A stretch of DNA of 33,604 nucleotides from Pseudomonadota bacterium (GCA_023430045.1 JAEZCF010000166.1:1-33604), one strand, 5' to 3'. Counted from the stretch's first letter, positions 16,855 through 27,623 are shown. Numbers and translations: made by a program. Notes: a model not told the origin generated them from the letters alone.

Positions 16855-19326
16855 TCACAAGCGTGGCAGGCGCAGCGGAAGATACATCGGCGAGCGCCGC
16901 TGGGCCGTGGACAGCGGCGGCAGGACCTGGTCGAACAATGTCCACAGGGCAGCCAGATCGTCGACGTCACCCGAGTCGCCCGGATGCATCTCAATGAATG
17001 CGGACCACAACTCCGATGAGGCCGGCCCCCCCGGCTGCCTGCGCCTCAGCCAGTACATCATTTCCGCCGCAGCCGGCGAACCTGGCCTGCGTAGCGCATG
17101 GTCGAGCCGCAGGAGGCTGCTCCGGTGCCCATCGAGCATGTGCTGCCAGGCTTGCTCTCTGGCCATGCCCTGCCCCAGAAGCGACTGGTACCGTAACAGT
17201 GTGGCCGTGGCGGTGTGGGAAAAGAACGTGTCCGGTTGCAACGGCGCGACGCCCGAGCTGGCGACACCCAAGCCTGTACCCGCCTCCAGAGCAGGAAATA
17301 CCGGAACCGGCAACCGACCGCCGACGTTCAGCGACGTGCTGGCGAGGACGCGCAGCTGCTGAAGATGGTAGCCGCGGCAGGAGGGGGGATAGTCATCGTC
17401 GTCCTGGAACGAAGGCCGGAAGAACCGGAAGGTGAGGGTTGCGCCGGCATTGCCGAGGCAAGCCAGTGGTCCTTGCTGCCCGGGCAGCAGAACGTCCAGC
17501 GATCCGGCCAGATCTCCGTCGGGTACCACCCGCGCCAGAATCCCCTGCAGGGAGGGGAGGTCGGCGACGCCTTGCATGGCGATGGACACATCGATGCAGC
17601 GGCCGTCGCGTAGTGGGTTGTAGTTGTGCTGGACGCTGCGCGCCAGCGATACGCCAGCTGCGGCGGTGGCGCCGGTCAGAGGCTTGGCGGCGGAGCCGAG
17701 TACAGCGGTCTGGTGGACCCGCTGGCGCATGGGCCGTATAGCATGCAGATCGCGGAGCCATCTCCTGTCGCGGTCCAGGGCGGGTGACGAGAGGATGTCG
17801 TTGGCCAGATCGCGGGCCTTGCGTTCCAGTGTGCAGCCCGGCACCGCGTCGGCATCGGAGGCGGCCGCTGCCGACAGATGAACCCAGTGGCAGACGTCAA
17901 GCATCCGCTTGACCAGCGTGCGCGAGTCCCGACAACCCCATTGCGCCCATAGTCCTTTTTTCACGCTGCGCAGATGGACCGGATCCGGACACCGGCGCCT
18001 GCGCAGCAGCAGCTCCTGCAGCAGCTGCCATTCGGCCTGCAGGCGTTGGAGCAGTAGTTCGTGCTGTGCATACCCAGGCTCATGGAGATTGCGCAGCATG
18101 GCAGTAGCGAGCACCGTGGCGTCCGAATGCGTGGGCTCGGCCCATGCCAGGACGCGCCGGCCCAGCAGTTCGGCAAGCGAGGAGCGCTCTGCCGGCTCCA
18201 GGGCGGCGTCCGGCAACCATACCGGGACGTCGAGTTCCACGTCCATCCGGGTATGTGCAATGTTCGCGCTCCCATGAAAGGAGGTGGACGAAGCACGCAG
18301 GTCGCATTTCAATGTCGTAGAGCGGGCGAGTACATCGATCAGAGGTGGAGGGGGCAATCCCCAGCGCGTGGATCCTCCAGCCGTGGTGACGTCCGCATGT
18401 GTCCCGGCGCTCTGTACGTCGATCCGGTTACCGGTCAGGGTCGGCAGCAATGGATCCCAGCAGGCGGCCGCCTGCAGTGCCTCGGCATAGGCGTCCGTTG
18501 AAGACCATGAGCGGAACAGCCGCCATGGCGCGCGGAACAGACGCGACACGCCGGGCCCTTGCACGGCAGCACGCGCGACATGCTGCGCGAATGCCTGTGC
18601 GGAGACCGCGCCGCGAAAGCTGGCGTGCTGGAAGCTGGCGCTTGCGCTGCCCCCGCAGTCGAGTACGGTGGGTAGAAGATCTGCGACGGCAGCTAACGAC
18701 GCGGTGGCGGTCACGCTGCGGCCTTCGGCGTACTCCAGCGTCTCAAAGCACGCACGCTTGCCTGCACTGGCAATGCGTGCGTCGACACCCACGCGCATGC
18801 GGGTGCCTGGTATGCCGATGCCAGCGTCGACCGAGACGGAGCCTTCCACCGTGCGTTCCGCTCCTGGCGCAGTCAACGAACGCAGCCTGTGTTCGAGCTT
18901 GCGGCTTCGACGCGCCAGCTCCATCTGCTTCAGGCCTGCGCGGCAGTAGTCGTCAAGGGCCTGCATGCGCATCGCGGCAATGCAGCTCCTTGACTTGACG
19001 GGAGGGTGGTTCCTGGCTGGCCGGCAGATGCGGCGGAGGCTCCGCAGGTCCCTTTTCGCCAAGGTTCCCATCGGTCCGGTGCCGATGCAGACCGCCCCAG
19101 ATGGTGCTGTATCGGCCTGCATTGCTCCTGCAAGCTGGCGGATGGTGGCGCTGATGTGTTCGCTGCAGAGCGGCGATGCACGCGCATCGGCGGCGGCCGC
19201 CGCGCTTCCTGGCATGAGCATCCTGTTGCGGACCGCCCGGGGAATGCATCGTGCAGGGTGGCGTGGCATGTTGCCCAGGTGTTGGGCTGCAGCCCTGTGT
19301 TGGCCAATGGAGATCAAGCCGAGCAT
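16855..19326 (-). CDS. Large protein of unknown family (823 residues)
   Basis: I do not recognise this family. The gene looks real: one 2.5-kb frame, ATG with GAGG 6 bases upstream. No signal peptide or transmembrane helix is evident, so it is cytosolic or exported by a dedicated system. By eye there are four zones: a basic, Ser/Ala-rich N-terminus (1-120); strand-like, alternating Ser/Thr/Ala/Val blocks (about 155-250 and 300-375); a helical centre (about 380-545) with a leucine-rich segment ending in a run of four arginines (423-445); a second strand-like zone (about 555-715) with a DDDDYPP loop (642-648); and a helical C-terminus. Codon use differs from neighbours (more AGG, CTA, CCA and A/T third bases), which suggests transfer. 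A secreted effector or toxin-like protein is possible but unsupported by any motif. Confidence 0.7.
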   Translation of the reverse strand: MLGLISIGQHRAAAQHLGNMPRHPARCIPRAVRNRMLMPGSAAAAADARASPLCSEHISATIRQLAGAMQADTAPSGAVCIGTGPMGTLAKRDLRSLRRICRPARNHPPVKSRSCIAAMRMQALDDYCRAGLKQMELARRSRKLEHRLRSLTAPGAERTVEGSVSVDAGIGIPGTRMRVGVDARIASAGKRACFETLEYAEGRSVTATASLAAVADLLPTVLDCGGSASASFQHASFRGAVSAQAFAQHVARAAVQGPGVSRLFRAPWRLFRSWSSTDAYAEALQAAACWDPLLPTLTGNRIDVQSAGTHADVTTAGGSTRWGLPPPPLIDVLARSTTLKCDLRASSTSFHGSANIAHTRMDVELDVPVWLPDAALEPAERSSLAELLGRRVLAWAEPTHSDATVLATAMLRNLHEPGYAQHELLLQRLQAEWQLLQELLLRRRRCPDPVHLRSVKKGLWAQWGCRDSRTLVKRMLDVCHWVHLSAAAASDADAVPGCTLERKARDLANDILSSPALDRDRRWLRDLHAIRPMRQRVHQTAVLGSAAKPLTGATAAAGVSLARSVQHNYNPLRDGRCIDVSIAMQGVADLPSLQGILARVVPDGDLAGSLDVLLPGQQGPLACLGNAGATLTFRFFRPSFQDDDDYPPSCRGYHLQQLRVLASTSLNVGGRLPVPVFPALEAGTGLGVASSGVAPLQPDTFFSHTATATLLRYQSLLGQGMAREQAWQHMLDGHRSSLLRLDHALRRPGSPAAAEMMYWLRRRQPGGPASSELWSAFIEMHPGDSGDVDDLAALWTLFDQVLPPLSTAQRRSPMYLPLRLPRL

Positions 19327-19577
19327 GGTTAACCTCGAAGACTATGAACGCCGCTACGTTGGTCGATGGATCATTCGATGAGTACCCTTTCAACCGCGCT
19401 GCCGCCATAGGGATGCGTGCACCTGCGCGATAGCTGCAAGGCGCCTGTTGCTCGATACATCCCGCATGTCCAGGCATGACAAGCGACAGACGCCTTGCCG
19501 CCACGCTTGCATGCGGCGCACATCATCGAAGAAGGGGTGACAGGCCGGCGGGACCTCCACGCCGCTGCCTGCGCCTG

Positions 19578-20405
19578 TCAGTCGACGGCGAGAATCCTGC
19601 GATGGTCGTCAAGGCGTACGACCCGATCAGCGATGGTGGGCAGAGTGCGCAGGGCATGCCGGCTGACCCGTTCGTAATACTGCACGAAGCGCTCCAGCTG
19701 TGGACGGCTCATGCCGTGGCGGCCGGGCTGCGCTGCCTGCAGCGCCTGTTCCTGTTGCCAGCGCCAGCGCGGTACCACCGCAAAATCCGGCGGCTGCAGG
19801 AACCAGAGCCGGTCGCAGCGCTGCCAGAGCGCCTGGTAGTCGCCGGCCAGCGCTTCGTTGCACCAGTGCCGCCAGCGACCGTCTCCATCGGCATCGCGCT
19901 CCAGGGCATTGAGCGGCGGATCGAGATCCGCCTCGTCCTGGGCCGGCGTGCCCAGGAACCAGCCTTCGAAGACCAGAAGGTCCAAGGGCTGGTCCAGCCG
20001 TGGCCACTGTGATTCGGGCAGGCGCTCATCGGCGAGCTTGTCGAAGCGTGGCAGCACCAGGGACTGCCGCGCGACCACTGCATCCAGCACGCGGTGTGCC
20101 AGTGGCAGATCATGGGTGGACGGCGGCCCGCGGGTGACCAGCAGCGGATGCACCTGGCGGGCGAGGCGCTGGCGTCGGGCGCGGGTCAGGTAGACATCGT
20201 CGATGGACAGCGTCGCCGCATTGAGTCCGCGACGCCGGGCGCTGGCCACGACCTGCGCGGCCAGCGTTGATTTGCCGCTTCCCTGCAGTCCACTGATTGC
20301 CAGTACGGGCACCTCCGTCGCGCTGCCCAGCGCATCCTCCAGCGCCTGTTCGGACAGCGTTTCCGGAAATCCTTTCGCGTGGGGCATGTACGCAGCGGTG
20401 ACCAT
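19578..20405 (-). CDS. P-loop kinase related to D-glycerate 3-kinase
   Basis: 275 residues. It has Walker A GLQGSGKS (39-46) after a short N-terminal helix, then LSIDDVYLTRARRQRLA, a typical kinase acceptor-binding segment, VLPRFDKLADERLP, and LVFEGWFLGTP, the Walker B-like EGW motif of plant-type glycerate kinases and related uridine/pantothenate kinases. The C-terminus carries RWRWQQEQ and MSRPQLERFVQYYERV, also typical of that group. A role in phosphorylating glycerate to 3-phosphoglycerate is inferred from the family, not proven. ATG 20405 lacks a ribosome site and has TATTGT 6 bases upstream; ATG 20387 is an alternative. Divergent from pdxH, 39 bases apart. Confidence 0.82.
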   Translation of the reverse strand: MVTAAYMPHAKGFPETLSEQALEDALGSATEVPVLAISGLQGSGKSTLAAQVVASARRRGLNAATLSIDDVYLTRARRQRLARQVHPLLVTRGPPSTHDLPLAHRVLDAVVARQSLVLPRFDKLADERLPESQWPRLDQPLDLLVFEGWFLGTPAQDEADLDPPLNALERDADGDGRWRHWCNEALAGDYQALWQRCDRLWFLQPPDFAVVPRWRWQQEQALQAAQPGRHGMSRPQLERFVQYYERVSRHALRTLPTIADRVVRLDDHRRILAVD

Positions 20406-20411
20406 GCGTCC

Positions 20412-20417
20412 ACAATA
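20412..20417 (-). promoter_or_regulatory. Candidate -10 box (TATTGT) of the kinase gene
   Basis: TATTGT on the minus strand ends 6 bases before ATG 20405, so transcription would start at the start codon. It lies in the 39-base gap shared with the divergent pdxH. Confidence 0.3.
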
Positions 20418-20444
20418 GCCCAATCCCTGTAAAAGAAAGCAGCC

Positions 20445-21044
20445 ATGAGCGACCTGTACGCTGAAGCCCTGACCACCTTTGCTTCCCTGTTCGAGGAGGC
20501 GCAGCAGAGCCGGGAGGTCGAACCCAATGCGATGACCGTGGCCACCGCCGACCTGCACGGGCGGCCGTCGGCGCGCACCGTGCTGCTGAAGGCGTTTGAT
20601 GAGCGCGGGTTCGTGTTCTACACCCATCTGGACAGCCACAAGGGCCACGAACTGCAGTCCAACCCGCAGGCGGCGCTGCTGTTCCTGTGGAGAAGCCTGC
20701 GCGAGGCCGGCATCCAGGTGCGCGTGGAGGGGCGTGTGGAGCAGGTGGACGCTGCCGAAGCCGATGCGTATTTCGCCAGCCGTGCGCGCATGAGCCAGAT
20801 CGGCGCGTGGGCATCGCTGCAGTCCAGGACGTTGGCCAGCCGCGAGGAGTTCGATGCACGGGTGGCGGAGATCGAAGCGCGTTTCGAAGACCGGGATGTC
20901 CCGCGCCCCGAGGGCTGGAGCGGCCTTCGGGTGGTGCCCGACCGCATCGAGTTCTGGTACGGCGCGCAGTTCCGCCTGCACGACCGGTGGTGCTACGAGG
21001 CCGGTGTGGACGGCCGCTGGAGCAAGCGCCTGCTGTATCCCTGA
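20445..21044 (+). CDS. pdxH: Pyridoxamine/pyridoxine 5'-phosphate oxidase
   Basis: FMN-dependent oxidase that makes pyridoxal 5'-phosphate, the last step of vitamin B6 synthesis and salvage. 199 residues, slightly shorter than E. coli PdxH (218) because the N-terminal extension is missing. FMN and substrate segments are visible: PSARTVLLKAFDERGFVFYTH (about 41-61), SHKGHEL, AALLFLW, QVRVEGRVE, the SRARMSQIGAWAS loop, and the C-terminal signature IEFWYG...RLHDR...WSKRLLYP. ATG 20445 is the only sensible start; the upstream AGAAAG is a weak ribosome site. Convergent with prpR, 45 bases apart. Confidence 0.96.
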   Translation: MSDLYAEALTTFASLFEEAQQSREVEPNAMTVATADLHGRPSARTVLLKAFDERGFVFYTHLDSHKGHELQSNPQAALLFLWRSLREAGIQVRVEGRVEQVDAAEADAYFASRARMSQIGAWASLQSRTLASREEFDARVAEIEARFEDRDVPRPEGWSGLRVVPDRIEFWYGAQFRLHDRWCYEAGVDGRWSKRLLYP

Positions 21045-21089
21045 CCGGCAGTCTCCGTGGGCCGGAAAGCGCCCCGGCAACCCGCGTCG

Positions 21090-22692
<1,603 letters not shown>

Positions 22693-22700
<8 letters not shown>

Positions 22701-22732
22701 GTTACTCGTGTTTCAATGTTTCAGGTGTTTCA
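22693..22732 (+). promoter_or_regulatory. Four TGTTTCA direct repeats, candidate PrpR upstream activating sites
   Basis: TGTTTCA occurs exactly at 22693-22699, 22709-22715, 22717-22723 and 22726-22732. The cluster is 43-82 bases upstream of the -24 element of prpB, where enhancer-binding proteins usually bind, and overlaps the prpR start. A half-inverted TGAAA lies at about 22755-22759. Assignment to PrpR is inference from position. Confidence 0.55.
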
Positions 22733-22757
22733 TTATTTAATCGGGCGAGTTCTTTGA

Positions 22758-22770
22758 AATCAGTGGGTTG
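22758..22770 (+). promoter_or_regulatory. IHF-consensus site in the prpB control region
   Basis: AATCAGTGGGTTG fits the IHF consensus WATCARNNNNTTR at every position. It lies between the TGTTTCA repeats and the sigma54 promoter, where a DNA bend would bring the activator to the polymerase. It is only 4 bases from the -24 element, closer than usual. Confidence 0.5.
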
Positions 22771-22774
22771 AAGG

Positions 22775-22790
22775 TGGCACGGCCCTTGCT
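22775..22790 (+). promoter_or_regulatory. Sigma54 (-24/-12) promoter of the prp operon
   Basis: TGGCACG (22775-22781), 4 bases, then TTGCT (22786-22790) is a full match to the sigma54 consensus TGGCACG-N4-TTGCW, with the GG and GC pairs at the right distance. Transcription should start near 22800, giving a leader of about 25 bases before prpB. The adjacent PrpR carries the matching GAFTGA motif. Confidence 0.85.
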
Positions 22791-22824
22791 GCCTTCTATG
22801 GAAGACTTCCACCAGGACCGTTGC

Positions 22825-23718
22825 ATGACCGCTTCCTCGTCCCTTTCCGCCGGAACCCGTTTCCGCCAGGCGCTTGCCGCCGAATCGCCGCTGCAGGTCA
22901 TCGGAGCGATCAACGCCAACCACGCCCTGCTGGCCCAGCGCGCCGGTTACCGCGCGATCTACCTGTCCGGCGGCGGCGTTGCTGCCGGTTCCCTGGGCCT
23001 GCCGGACCTGGGCATCAATACGCTGGAAGACGTGCTGATCGACGTGCGCCGCATTACCGACGTCTGCGATCTGCCGCTGATGGTGGACATCGATACCGGT
23101 TTCGGGCCGAGTGCGTTCAACATCGCACGCACGGTGAAGTCGCTGATCAAGGCCGGTGCTGCGGCCTGTCATATCGAGGACCAGGTCGGCGCCAAGCGCT
23201 GCGGCCACCGTCCGGGCAAGGAGATCGTGTCGCAGGGCGAGATGGTTGACCGGGTCAAGGCCGCGGCCGATGCGAAGACCGATCCGGCGTTCTTCCTGAT
23301 CGCGCGCACCGACGCCATCCAGGTGGACGGCGTGGACGCGGCCATCGAGCGCGCCATCGCCTGCGTGGAGGCCGGTGCCGATGGCATCTTCGCCGAAGCC
23401 GCCTACGACCTGGATACCTACCGCCGCTTCGTCGATGCGGTGAAGGTGCCGGTGCTCGCCAACATCACTGAATTCGGTGCGACGCCGCTGTTCAGCCGCG
23501 ACGAACTGGCCTCGGCCGGCGTGGCCATCCAGCTGTTCCCGTTGTCGGCCTTCCGCGCCGCGAACAAGGCCGCCGAGAACGTCTACCAGACGATCCGCCG
23601 CGAAGGCCAGCAGCGCAACCTGATCGAGAGCATGCAGACCCGCGAGGAGCTGTACGACCGTATCGGCTACCACGCGTTCGAGCAGCAGCTCGATGCGCTG
23701 TTCGCCGCCAAGAAGTAA
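22825..23718 (+). CDS. prpB: 2-methylisocitrate lyase
   Basis: Last step of the 2-methylcitrate cycle: splits 2-methylisocitrate into pyruvate and succinate. 297 residues of the isocitrate lyase/PEP mutase family, with Mg-binding Asp88 and Asp90 in MVDIDTGFG, catalytic Cys126 in the KRCGH signature, and ITEFGATPLFS near the C-terminus. ATG 22825 has AGGA 7 bases upstream; in-frame ATGs at 22768 and 22798 lie before or at the predicted transcription start and are rejected. First gene of the sigma54-driven operon. Confidence 0.97.
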   Translation: MTASSSLSAGTRFRQALAAESPLQVIGAINANHALLAQRAGYRAIYLSGGGVAAGSLGLPDLGINTLEDVLIDVRRITDVCDLPLMVDIDTGFGPSAFNIARTVKSLIKAGAAACHIEDQVGAKRCGHRPGKEIVSQGEMVDRVKAAADAKTDPAFFLIARTDAIQVDGVDAAIERAIACVEAGADGIFAEAAYDLDTYRRFVDAVKVPVLANITEFGATPLFSRDELASAGVAIQLFPLSAFRAANKAAENVYQTIRREGQQRNLIESMQTREELYDRIGYHAFEQQLDALFAAKK

Positions 23719-23747
23719 CCTGCAGCAACGAATTCCGGGAGGAAAAA

Positions 23748-24905
23748 ATGAACGACACCACCGCCACCCCGACCTTCAAGCCGAAGAAGTCCGTCGCCCT
23801 GTCGGGCACCGCCGCCGGCAACACCGCCCTGTGTACGGTCGGCCGCAGCGGCAACGACCTCCATTACCGTGGATACGACATCCTGGACCTGGCGACCACC
23901 AGCGAGTTCGAGGAAATCGCCTTCCTGCTGGTGCACGGCAAGCTGCCGACCAGTGCCGAACTCAAGGGCTACAAGGCCAAGCTGAAATCGCTGCGCGGCA
24001 TTCCCGCTGCGGTGAAGGCGGCGCTGGAAGAGCTGCCGCCGTCGGCGCATCCGATGGACGTGATGCGTACCGGTGTTTCCGTGCTGGGCTGCGTGGCGCC
24101 GGAAAAGGACGACCACAACCATCCCGGTGCGCGTGACATCGCCGACAAGCTGATGGCCTGCCTGGGCTCCATGCTGCTGTACTGGTACCACTGGAGCCAC
24201 AACGGCCGCGCCATCGACGTGGAAACCGACGATGACTCCATCGGCGGTCACTTCCTGCACCTGCTGCATGGCTTCGAGCCGAAGGAATCCTGGGTGAAGG
24301 CGATGCACACCTCGCTGATCCTGTATGCCGAACATGAGTTCAATGCGTCCACGTTCGCGTGCCGTGTCATCGCCGGCACTGGCAGCGACATGTACAGCGC
24401 CATCGCCGGCGGCATCGGCGCGCTGCGTGGCCCGAAGCATGGCGGCGCCAACGAAGTGGCCTTCGAAGTACAGAAGCGCTACGACAGCCCCGATGAAGCC
24501 GAGGCCGACATCAAGGCGCGCGTGGAACGCAAGGAAGTGGTGATCGGGTTCGGGCACCCGGTCTACACCGTGTCCGATCCGCGCAACAAGGTGATCAAGG
24601 ACGTGGCTCGCGAGCTGTCCGCGGAACAGTCCAGCATGAAGATGTACGACATCGCCGAACGCCTGGAGGCGGTGATGTGGGACATCAAGAAGATGTTCCC
24701 GAACCTGGATTGGTTCAGTGCGGTGAGCTACCACATGATGGGCGTGCCGACCGCGATGTTCACCCCGCTGTTCGTGATCGCGCGTACCGCCGGCTGGAGC
24801 GCGCACATCATCGAACAGCGCATCGACGGCAAGATCATCCGCCCCAGCGCGAACTACACCGGTCCGGAAGACCAGGCGTTCGTACCGATCGACCAGCGCG
24901 TGTGA
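23748..24905 (+). CDS. prpC: 2-methylcitrate synthase
   Basis: Condenses propionyl-CoA with oxaloacetate to 2-methylcitrate. 385 residues of the citrate synthase family, with the catalytic triad His231 (GPKHGGANE), His270 (GFGHPVYT) and Asp321 (NLDWFSAV). The short N-terminus and the HGGANE block fit methylcitrate synthase rather than the longer hexameric citrate synthase. A strong GGAGG ribosome site precedes ATG 23748, 29 bases after prpB. Confidence 0.96.
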   Translation: MNDTTATPTFKPKKSVALSGTAAGNTALCTVGRSGNDLHYRGYDILDLATTSEFEEIAFLLVHGKLPTSAELKGYKAKLKSLRGIPAAVKAALEELPPSAHPMDVMRTGVSVLGCVAPEKDDHNHPGARDIADKLMACLGSMLLYWYHWSHNGRAIDVETDDDSIGGHFLHLLHGFEPKESWVKAMHTSLILYAEHEFNASTFACRVIAGTGSDMYSAIAGGIGALRGPKHGGANEVAFEVQKRYDSPDEAEADIKARVERKEVVIGFGHPVYTVSDPRNKVIKDVARELSAEQSSMKMYDIAERLEAVMWDIKKMFPNLDWFSAVSYHMMGVPTAMFTPLFVIARTAGWSAHIIEQRIDGKIIRPSANYTGPEDQAFVPIDQRV

Positions 24906-24925
24906 CGCACACCTGAAGCAGCGCG

Positions 24926-24950
24926 TCCGGTCGGCCACGTGCCGGCCGGA
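24926..24950. repeat. 10-bp stem-loop between prpC and acnD
   Basis: TCCGGTCGGC (24926-24935) pairs with GCCGGCCGGA (24941-24950), with one T-G wobble and loop CACGT. No T-run follows, so it is not a standard terminator; a REP-like element or an mRNA processing/stability structure inside the operon is more likely. Confidence 0.45.
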
Positions 24951-25004
24951 TGCCTTCGCCGCCGCATCGCGGCTCCCGGCCCGCTACCTGTATCCCGCCA
25001 GCCC

Positions 25005-27623
25005 ATGAATATCGATTACCGCAAGAACCTCCCCGGCACCGCGCTGGATTATTTCGATGCCCGCGAGGCCGTCGATGCGATCCGGCCGGGGGCCTATGCC
25101 ACGCTGCCGTACACCTCGCGCGTGCTGGCCGAAAACCTGGTCCGCCGCTGCGATCCCGGCACGCTGGACGCCTCGCTGCGCCAGCTGATCGAGCGTCGCC
25201 GCGACCTGGATTTCCCGTGGTTCCCGGCGCGCGTGGTGTGCCATGACATCCTCGGGCAGACTGCGCTGGTCGACCTGGCCGGCCTGCGCGATGCGATCGC
25301 CGACAAGGGCGGTGACCCGGCCAAGGTCAACCCGGTGGTGCCGGTGCAGCTGATCGTCGATCACTCGCTGGCGGTTGAGTGCGGTGGCTTCGATCCGCAG
25401 GCGTTCGAGAAGAACCGCGCCATCGAGGATCGCCGCAACGAGGATCGCTTCCACTTCATCGACTGGACCAAGCTGGCCTTCGAGAACGTGGACGTGATTC
25501 CGCCCGGAAACGGCATCATGCATCAGATCAACCTGGAGAAGATGTCGCCGGTGATCTACGTGCAGGACGGCGTGGCCTTCCCCGATACCTGCGTGGGCAC
25601 CGACAGCCATACCCCGCACGTGGATGCGCTGGGCGTGATCGCCATCGGCGTGGGCGGTCTGGAAGCGGAAAACGTGATGTTGGGCCGCGCGTCGTGGATG
25701 CGCCTGCCGGACATCATCGGCGTTGAGCTGACCGGCAGGCCGCAGCCGGGCATCACCGCCACCGACGTGGTGCTGGCCTTGACCGAATTCCTGCGCAGGG
25801 AACGCGTGGTTGGCGCCTGGCTTGAATTCTTCGGCGAAGGTGCCGCCGCACTGACCATCGGTGATCGCGCCACCATCTCCAACATGTGTCCCGAATACGG
25901 CGCCACCGCCGCGATGTTCCATATCGACGGCCAGACCATCGACTACCTGCGCCTGACCGGCCGCGAGGAGAAGCAGGTCGCACTGGTGGAGAACTACGCG
26001 CGCAGCACCGGCCTGTGGGCCGATGACCTGGCCACCGCGGAGTACGAGCGCGTGCTGCGCTTCGATCTGTCGACGGTGGTGCGCAACATGGCCGGCCCGA
26101 GCAATCCGCATCGCCGCCTGCCGGTATCGGAGCTGGTGGAACGCGGCATCGCCGATGCCGCCAAGCTGGAAGCCGGCAAGGCCGAACAGGCACAGGGCCT
26201 GATGCCTGACGGCGCGGTGATCATCGCCGCCATCACCAGCTGCACCAACACCTCCAATCCACGCAACGTGATCGCTGCCGGCCTGCTGGCACGCAAGGCC
26301 AACGAGCGCGGCCTGCTGCGCAAGCCCTGGGTGAAATCGTCGCTGGCGCCGGGTTCGAAAGCGGTGCAGCTGTATCTGGAAGAAGCGGGGCTGTTGCCGG
26401 ACCTGGAGAAGCTGGGCTTCGGCATCGTCGCCTTCGCCTGCACCACCTGCAATGGCATGAGCGGTGCGCTGGATCCTGAGATCCAGCAGGAAATCATCGA
26501 TCGCGACCTGTACGCCACGGCTGTGCTGTCGGGCAACCGCAACTTCGACGGCCGCATCCATCCGTACGCGAAGCAGGCCTTCCTGGCCTCGCCGCCGCTG
26601 GTGATCGCCTATGCCATCGCCGGCACCATGCGCTTCGACATCGAGAAGGATGTGCTGGGGTTGGACACCGACGGCAACGAGGTGCGCCTGAAGGACATCT
26701 GGCCGAGCGACGCCGAAATTGACGCGGTGGTGAAGGCTGCAGTGAAGCCGGAGCAGTTCCGCAGCGTCTACAACCCGATGTTCAACGTGCGCGTTGAGCA
26801 CGGTGCAAAGGTCAGCCCGCTGTACGACTGGCGCGCGCAGAGCACCTACATCCGCCGCCCGCCGTACTGGGAGGGCGCACTGGCCGGCGAGCGTACGCTG
26901 GCAGGCATGCGCGCGCTGGCCGTGCTGCCGGACAACATCACCACCGACCACCTGTCGCCGTCAAACGCGATCCTGGCCTCCAGCGCCGCCGGTGAGTACC
27001 TGGCGAAGATGGGCCTGCCGGAAGAGGACTTCAATTCCTACGCGACCCATCGTGGTGACCATCTGACTGCGCAGCGTGCGACCTTCGCCAACCCGAAGCT
27101 GTTCAACGAGATGGTGCGCAACGAGGATGGCAGTGTGAAGCAGGGTTCGCTGGCGCGCGTAGAGCCGGAAGGCAAGGTCATGCGCATGTGGGAAGCGATC
27201 GAGACCTACATGGAGCGCAAGCAGCCGCTGATCATCATCGCCGGTGCGGACTACGGTCAGGGCAGCTCGCGTGACTGGGCCGCCAAGGGCGTGCGTCTGG
27301 CGGGCGTGGAAGCCATCGTTGCCGAAGGCTTCGAGCGTATCCACCGCACCAACCTGATCGGCATGGGCGTGCTGCCGCTGGAGTTCAAGCCGGGTACCAC
27401 CCGCCTGACCCTGGGCATCGACGGCACCGAGACTTTCGATGTGGTCGGCGAGCGAACCCCGCGCGCGGAACTGAGCGTGGTCATCCATCGCCGTGACGGC
27501 CAGCAGGTGATCGTGCCGGTGACCTGCCGCCTGGACAGCGACGAGGAAGTGGCGATCTATGAGGCCGGCGGCGTGCTGCAGCGCTTCGCCCAGGATTTCC
27601 TGGAAGGCGCCAGGGTGGCGTAA
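25005..27623 (+). CDS. acnD: Iron-sulfur 2-methylcitrate dehydratase, AcnD
   Basis: 872 residues of the aconitase superfamily. It dehydrates 2-methylcitrate to 2-methyl-aconitate, which needs PrpF to reach the isomer used next. The [4Fe-4S] cysteines are Cys413 (TSCTNTSNP), Cys479 and Cys482 (CTTCNG). Other aconitase blocks are VGTDSHTPHVDALGV, the GVGGLEAE motif, and in the swivel domain GADYGQGSSRDWAAKG. Position next to prpC and prpF distinguishes it from the housekeeping AcnA. ATG 25005 gives the conserved N-terminus (MNIDYRKNLPGTALDYFD); the ribosome site is poor, and the open frame extends to 24939 without conservation. Confidence 0.95.
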   Translation: MNIDYRKNLPGTALDYFDAREAVDAIRPGAYATLPYTSRVLAENLVRRCDPGTLDASLRQLIERRRDLDFPWFPARVVCHDILGQTALVDLAGLRDAIADKGGDPAKVNPVVPVQLIVDHSLAVECGGFDPQAFEKNRAIEDRRNEDRFHFIDWTKLAFENVDVIPPGNGIMHQINLEKMSPVIYVQDGVAFPDTCVGTDSHTPHVDALGVIAIGVGGLEAENVMLGRASWMRLPDIIGVELTGRPQPGITATDVVLALTEFLRRERVVGAWLEFFGEGAAALTIGDRATISNMCPEYGATAAMFHIDGQTIDYLRLTGREEKQVALVENYARSTGLWADDLATAEYERVLRFDLSTVVRNMAGPSNPHRRLPVSELVERGIADAAKLEAGKAEQAQGLMPDGAVIIAAITSCTNTSNPRNVIAAGLLARKANERGLLRKPWVKSSLAPGSKAVQLYLEEAGLLPDLEKLGFGIVAFACTTCNGMSGALDPEIQQEIIDRDLYATAVLSGNRNFDGRIHPYAKQAFLASPPLVIAYAIAGTMRFDIEKDVLGLDTDGNEVRLKDIWPSDAEIDAVVKAAVKPEQFRSVYNPMFNVRVEHGAKVSPLYDWRAQSTYIRRPPYWEGALAGERTLAGMRALAVLPDNITTDHLSPSNAILASSAAGEYLAKMGLPEEDFNSYATHRGDHLTAQRATFANPKLFNEMVRNEDGSVKQGSLARVEPEGKVMRMWEAIETYMERKQPLIIIAGADYGQGSSRDWAAKGVRLAGVEAIVAEGFERIHRTNLIGMGVLPLEFKPGTTRLTLGIDGTETFDVVGERTPRAELSVVIHRRDGQQVIVPVTCRLDSDEEVAIYEAGGVLQRFAQDFLEGARVA

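Noticed and set aside
19327..19577. 251-base gap upstream of the 823-residue gene, searched for a plant-inducible (TTCGC-N15-TTCGC) promoter box and a small gene
   Set aside because: No such box and no small frame with a ribosome site was found; only a weak CATAGT near the gene start and a short GCCGC/GCGGC stem near the kinase end.
21061..21078. GCCGG/CCGGC stem between pdxH and prpR as a terminator
   Set aside because: 5-bp stem with an 8-base loop and no T-run; common by chance in DNA this rich in G+C.
22702..23673. 323-codon frame antisense to prpB
   Set aside because: Covers the whole of prpB and its sigma54 promoter on the other strand; no recognisable domain.
24984..26951. 655-codon open frame antisense to acnD
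   Set aside because: Antisense shadow of a strongly conserved aconitase-family gene, no motif of its own.
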